A stretch of DNA of 64,000 nt from positions 1,302,001 to 1,366,000 of the forward strand of contig CP159990.1 in NCBI GenBank assembly GCA_040702975.1. Direction: 5' to 3'. The translations under genes and the position numbers were made by a program. The notes beneath the pieces were generated by a model. The model was not told where the DNA came from. It saw nothing but the letters and a program-made list of their open reading frames with translations, and ran no database searches. Shown here one piece after another: positions 61,137 through 64,000 of the stretch; positions within the stretch are counted from its first letter, which is position 1; each line of letters starts with the position of its first letter. The DNA comes from Roseburia hominis (GTDB lineage: Bacteria; Bacillota; Clostridia; Lachnospirales; Lachnospiraceae).

Positions 61137-61164
61137 TGCCGCAGCTTCAGGGGAAGTTGCGGCA
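61137..61164 (+). other. Intercistronic hairpin, aldolase to binding protein
   Basis: TGCCGCAGCTTC pairs with GAAGTTGCGGCA over 12 positions (one G-U) around AGGG, with no T-run. It probably protects or separates mRNA segments rather than ending transcription. Confidence 0.6.
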
Positions 61165-61187
61165 GCACAAAAAGGAGGAGTGAACAG

Positions 61188-62513
61188 ATGAAAAAGAAAA
61201 TATTATCAGTAATTCTTTGTTTGGCGATGATTTTAGCATTAACCGCATGTGGTAATAAGTCTGAATCCAATACTAAGTCGGAGGGTAAAGATGATGAATC
61301 AGGCGGGCAGACACAGCTTACTTTGCTGAGGTTGGGGGATCTCACAAAGGCTGAACCGATTTTTGCACCGATAGTAGAGAGTTTTGAAAAAGATAACCCT
61401 GATACGAAGATCAAGTTTGAAGCAATGGCATGGGCAGAGGCAACAACAAAATTGAAACTTCTCGGAGCGCAGGGAGAATTGCCGGATGTTACATTTATCA
61501 ATATCATTAATGGCTGGGATCTGGCATCGGCAGGCTATCTGATGGATCTTTCCGATTTGTTTGAAAAGGATGAGACCCTTAAAGCAGAACTGCCACAGGC
61601 AGTTGTGGATATTGCTACAACCGCAGACGGCTCTATGTATTGGATTCCATCTGCTACCGGTGCATTTAGCCTTTGGTACAACAAAGACATTTTTGAGCAG
61701 GCAGGCCTGGATCCGGATTCTCCGCCGCAGACGATAGAAGAGATGATTTCCTATGCAAAAACGATTACGGAAAAGACAGGAATCCCGGGACTTGGCTGGG
61801 GAATTAAGTCTTTGGAAGATTATGCGAATGTAATAGAAAGTTTTTATTCCAGCTATACAGGCGTAGATATCTGGAATGATGCAGAGAAATGCTTCACCTT
61901 TGAAAAGGATGAAAATAATAAGAAGCAGATGCTGGAAGTTCTTGAACTGGCAGCAGCTATTACAAATGACTATGGAATTACACAGAATAACCCGATTGAG
62001 TATAATCCATTTGCACTTAGAACAGTATTCCGTGACGGACAGTGTGGTATGTATCTTGATGGCGTTTGGGCTGTAAAGGAATTCCAGGAAGAATTAAATA
62101 AAGGAGAAGACAGCAAATTTGCAACAGCTCTGTTCCCGGCAGGACCGGCAGGCTCACATCCGATCATGGGCTGTGACGGCTGGTCAATCCCGGCAGAATG
62201 CAAGAATACAGAAGAAGCATGGAAGCTTGTGCAGCATCTGATGTCATCTGATAATCAGACACGGCATGCTTCCCAGTGGGGCCTTCTTCCTATTCTGGAG
62301 TCTGAAAAAGATAAAGAGGAATTTTCCGGCGACTATTGGAAGGCATTGGTAGAACAGGAGCAGACCGTATCAGCAAGACCGAAAGATAAAAATGTGGCGA
62401 TGATTGAACAGGCTATCGCAGACGGAGCACAGGCAGCAGCTATGCGGACGAAGACTCCGGAAGAAGCAGTTGATTACATGATTCAGACCGTAAAAGCGAA
62501 TTATGTAGAATAG
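61188..62513 (+). CDS. Carbohydrate ABC transporter substrate-binding lipoprotein
   Basis: A 441-residue family-1 solute-binding protein. The signal peptide ends in lipobox LALTAC; the mature part has the MalE-type plan: FEKDNPDTKIKFEAMAW, LPDVTFINI, YWIPSATGAFSLWYNKDIFEQAG and a late GCDGWSIPAEC. CUT1-type permeases follow. The sugar is unknown; the neighbouring aldolase suggests a sialic-acid-like or keto-sugar compound. Start set by AAAGGAGGAG. Confidence 0.92.
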   Translation: MKKKILSVILCLAMILALTACGNKSESNTKSEGKDDESGGQTQLTLLRLGDLTKAEPIFAPIVESFEKDNPDTKIKFEAMAWAEATTKLKLLGAQGELPDVTFINIINGWDLASAGYLMDLSDLFEKDETLKAELPQAVVDIATTADGSMYWIPSATGAFSLWYNKDIFEQAGLDPDSPPQTIEEMISYAKTITEKTGIPGLGWGIKSLEDYANVIESFYSSYTGVDIWNDAEKCFTFEKDENNKKQMLEVLELAAAITNDYGITQNNPIEYNPFALRTVFRDGQCGMYLDGVWAVKEFQEELNKGEDSKFATALFPAGPAGSHPIMGCDGWSIPAECKNTEEAWKLVQHLMSSDNQTRHASQWGLLPILESEKDKEEFSGDYWKALVEQEQTVSARPKDKNVAMIEQAIADGAQAAAMRTKTPEEAVDYMIQTVKANYVE

Positions 62514-62522
62514 TAGCAGCGT

Positions 62523-62548
62523 GATGGGCAGTTTATCTGCCCATCTTT
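62523..62548 (+). other. Intercistronic hairpin, attenuator-like
   Basis: GATGGGCAG (62523-62531) pairs perfectly with CTGCCCATC (62537-62545) around TTTAT, then TTT. Such a weak terminator between binding-protein and permease genes commonly gives more binding protein than permease. Confidence 0.65.
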
Positions 62549-62577
62549 GGCTTTAGGTATTGGAAAGGTGGTTGTAA

Positions 62578-63456
62578 ATGAAAACAAAAATGAAAAAGAA
62601 AAAGAACGCTTTGCCTTACTTGTTTTTGGCACCTGCGATATTCGTTATTATTGCTATTTTTGCAATACCGCTGGTCAATCTGCTGTGGTATTCCTTTGCA
62701 AAAGTGGATCTGATCGGTAATTTCCGATCCTGGGCCGGATTTAGCAATTATAAATATTTATTTACGGAAGCATTTGCACAGACCATGGTGAGGACCCTGA
62801 TATGGGTAGTGTTTGGAATAGCGGGAATCTTCGTGGTCGGTACGGCTTTGGCGCTCGCGCTGAATAAGCCGATTCCGGGAAGAGGCTTCTTTCGTGCAGT
62901 GGTTATCATCCCATGGGTCATTCCGCACGTATTTGCAGGGACGATGTGGAGTTGGGTGCTCAATTCAACGAATGGAATTGTAAATACGCTCCTTTTGGAG
63001 ATCGGGCTGATTAAACAGCCTATCAGCTTTTTGGGACCGGATTTTGCGTTGGCAACAGTGATTTTTATTCGTATCTGGAAGGGAGTACCGTTCTGGGTCA
63101 TGAGTCTGCTGTCAGCATTGCAGACAATTCCATTTGAAGTAGAAGAGGCAGCGAGGCTGGATGGCGCGGTGGGACTTAGATATTTTTGGCATATCACACT
63201 GCCGTTATTACGTCCGGTCATGATCATGAGTGGAACGATTTTGATGGCATGGTCCTTTACAATCTTTGATCTGATTTATGTAATTACCGGAGGCGGCCCG
63301 TTAAATGCGACAGAGCTTTTGAGTATCACAATTTACAAAAAGGCGTTTATCAATGCAGATTTGGGCGGCGCATCAGCAATCGCGATCTTTACGATGGTAT
63401 TTGTATCTATTATCGCGTTCTTCCTTATGAAACATAATGCAAAGGAGGAAAATTGA
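62578..63456 (+). CDS. Carbohydrate ABC transporter permease (MalF type)
   Basis: A 292-residue CUT1 permease with about six helices. ALPYLFLAPAIFVIIAIFAIP is the first helix, and the EAA loop is EVEEAARLDGAVGLRYFWHITLPLLRP near residue 205. It ends in a TGATG overlap with the second permease, indicating coupled translation. Confidence 0.94.
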   Translation: MKTKMKKKKNALPYLFLAPAIFVIIAIFAIPLVNLLWYSFAKVDLIGNFRSWAGFSNYKYLFTEAFAQTMVRTLIWVVFGIAGIFVVGTALALALNKPIPGRGFFRAVVIIPWVIPHVFAGTMWSWVLNSTNGIVNTLLLEIGLIKQPISFLGPDFALATVIFIRIWKGVPFWVMSLLSALQTIPFEVEEAARLDGAVGLRYFWHITLPLLRPVMIMSGTILMAWSFTIFDLIYVITGGGPLNATELLSITIYKKAFINADLGGASAIAIFTMVFVSIIAFFLMKHNAKEEN

Positions 63457-64000
63457 TGAATAAGAAGAGAAAACGGAAACAGCTTAAGGATTACATTATA
63501 CGATATATTGTGATTATCATTTGGGTGATTATTGCACTTCTTCCTATTTATGTGGCGGTCATGACATCATTCACGCCATTTGAGAAACTGGGAGAGCGCA
63601 TGTTGTTCCCGAAATATTTCAGGTGGCAGAATTATGTGGAGGTCGCAACACAGACTCCGATGTGGGAATATCTGAAGGCGTCCGTTATATACGCACTGGG
63701 AACCAGTGTTTTTACGATTGTGATCTCGATCCTTGGAGCGTATGCATTATCGCGATTCCGGTTTCGGCTTAAAGTGGGATTTCTGATGCTGATCGTGGCA
63801 ATTCAGGTCATTCCGCAGATTGTCATTGTGACTCCACTCTATGGAATCTCAAATTCAACGGGATTATATGATACGTATATTATGGTCATCTTTGCGATGG
63901 TAGCGTCGGCAATCGCAAATCCGATCTTGCTGCTAAAGGGATTTTTCGACAGTATCACCAGTACCCTGGAGGAAGCGGCGGCGGTAGATGGCTGTACAAG
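63456..64000 (+). CDS. Carbohydrate ABC transporter permease (MalG type), truncated by window edge
   Basis: The first 181 residues of a CUT1 permease. It starts at ATG 63456 overlapping the previous stop, with AAAGGAGGAAAAT as the site. IIWVIIALLPIYVAVMTSFTP is the first helix, AYALSRFRFRLK the typical cytosolic turn, and the sequence breaks off inside the EAA loop (STLEEAAAVDGCT). The rest lies beyond 64000. Confidence 0.93.
   Translation, partial: MNKKRKRKQLKDYIIRYIVIIIWVIIALLPIYVAVMTSFTPFEKLGERMLFPKYFRWQNYVEVATQTPMWEYLKASVIYALGTSVFTIVISILGAYALSRFRFRLKVGFLMLIVAIQVIPQIVIVTPLYGISNSTGLYDTYIMVIFAMVASAIANPILLLKGFFDSITSTLEEAAAVDGCT

Overview
The window looks like a chromosome segment of an anaerobic gut Firmicute, most likely a Lachnospiraceae (Clostridia) member. 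Supporting signs are purine-rich AGGAGG-type ribosome binding sites, strong + strand gene bias, DapL-type lysine synthesis, a short archaeal-type AspRS coupled to GatCAB under a T-box leader, an ANTAR regulator next to glnA, and TnpV / Cys-rich-KTR mobile-element genes. Nothing here fixes the species.

Layout. 1-4.5 kb: an OmpR-type two-component system followed by a two-permease, one-ATPase ABC-2 exporter; the ATPase tail is out of frame. 4.6-12.7 kb: a patchwork accessory island with an IS91-like transposase coupled to a tyrosine recombinase, a GNAT enzyme, a Cys-rich KTR protein, an XRE membrane regulator, TnpV, an isoprenylcysteine-methyltransferase-like protein, a nitrilase-family hydrolase, an orphan gene and a DUF1016 nuclease remnant. 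About 90 bp of promoter-bearing DNA is directly repeated on both sides of it. 12.7-22.2 kb: a LysR-regulated cell-envelope and redox cluster (Ntn-hydrolase lipoprotein, MacB/FtsX-like ABC system, two cyclophilin-like lipoproteins, a DUF3737 beta-helix protein, a flavodoxin-like reductase and an aldo/keto reductase). The same promoter and T-N11-A box occurs three times in and beside it.

22.4-28.4 kb: core metabolism: pta, a 178-bp palindrome, glnA with an attenuator-like leader and a following ANTAR gene, dapF, and a frameshifted dapL. 28.6-33.3 kb: tRNA-Pro and tRNA-Gln, an unusually clear four-way-junction RNA candidate, a ProX-like deacylase, a CPBP protease, a LysR regulator, a C_GCAxxG_C_C protein and a TDT-family transporter. 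33.5-41.2 kb: a polar amino acid ABC importer, a large hybrid sensor kinase, a GH127 remnant, a Uma2 protein and an Ogt methyltransferase.

41.6-49.3 kb: a complete sialic acid to fructose-6-phosphate route (nanE, nanA, sodium symporter, YhcH, ROK kinase, RpiR regulator, nagB, nagA). 49.3-51.1 kb: a small unknown protein and a frameshifted ClC channel. 51.2-56.5 kb: a very long T-box leader and aspS-gatC-gatA-gatB for Asn/Gln-tRNA formation by transamidation. 57-59.8 kb: a second OmpR-type two-component system. 60.1-64 kb: a DapA/NanA-superfamily aldolase with a carbohydrate ABC importer, running off the window edge.

Three families of short intergenic repeats are scattered through the window. 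Three genes carry single-base frame disruptions. Two of these disruptions share the same local sequence around CTTAAA.
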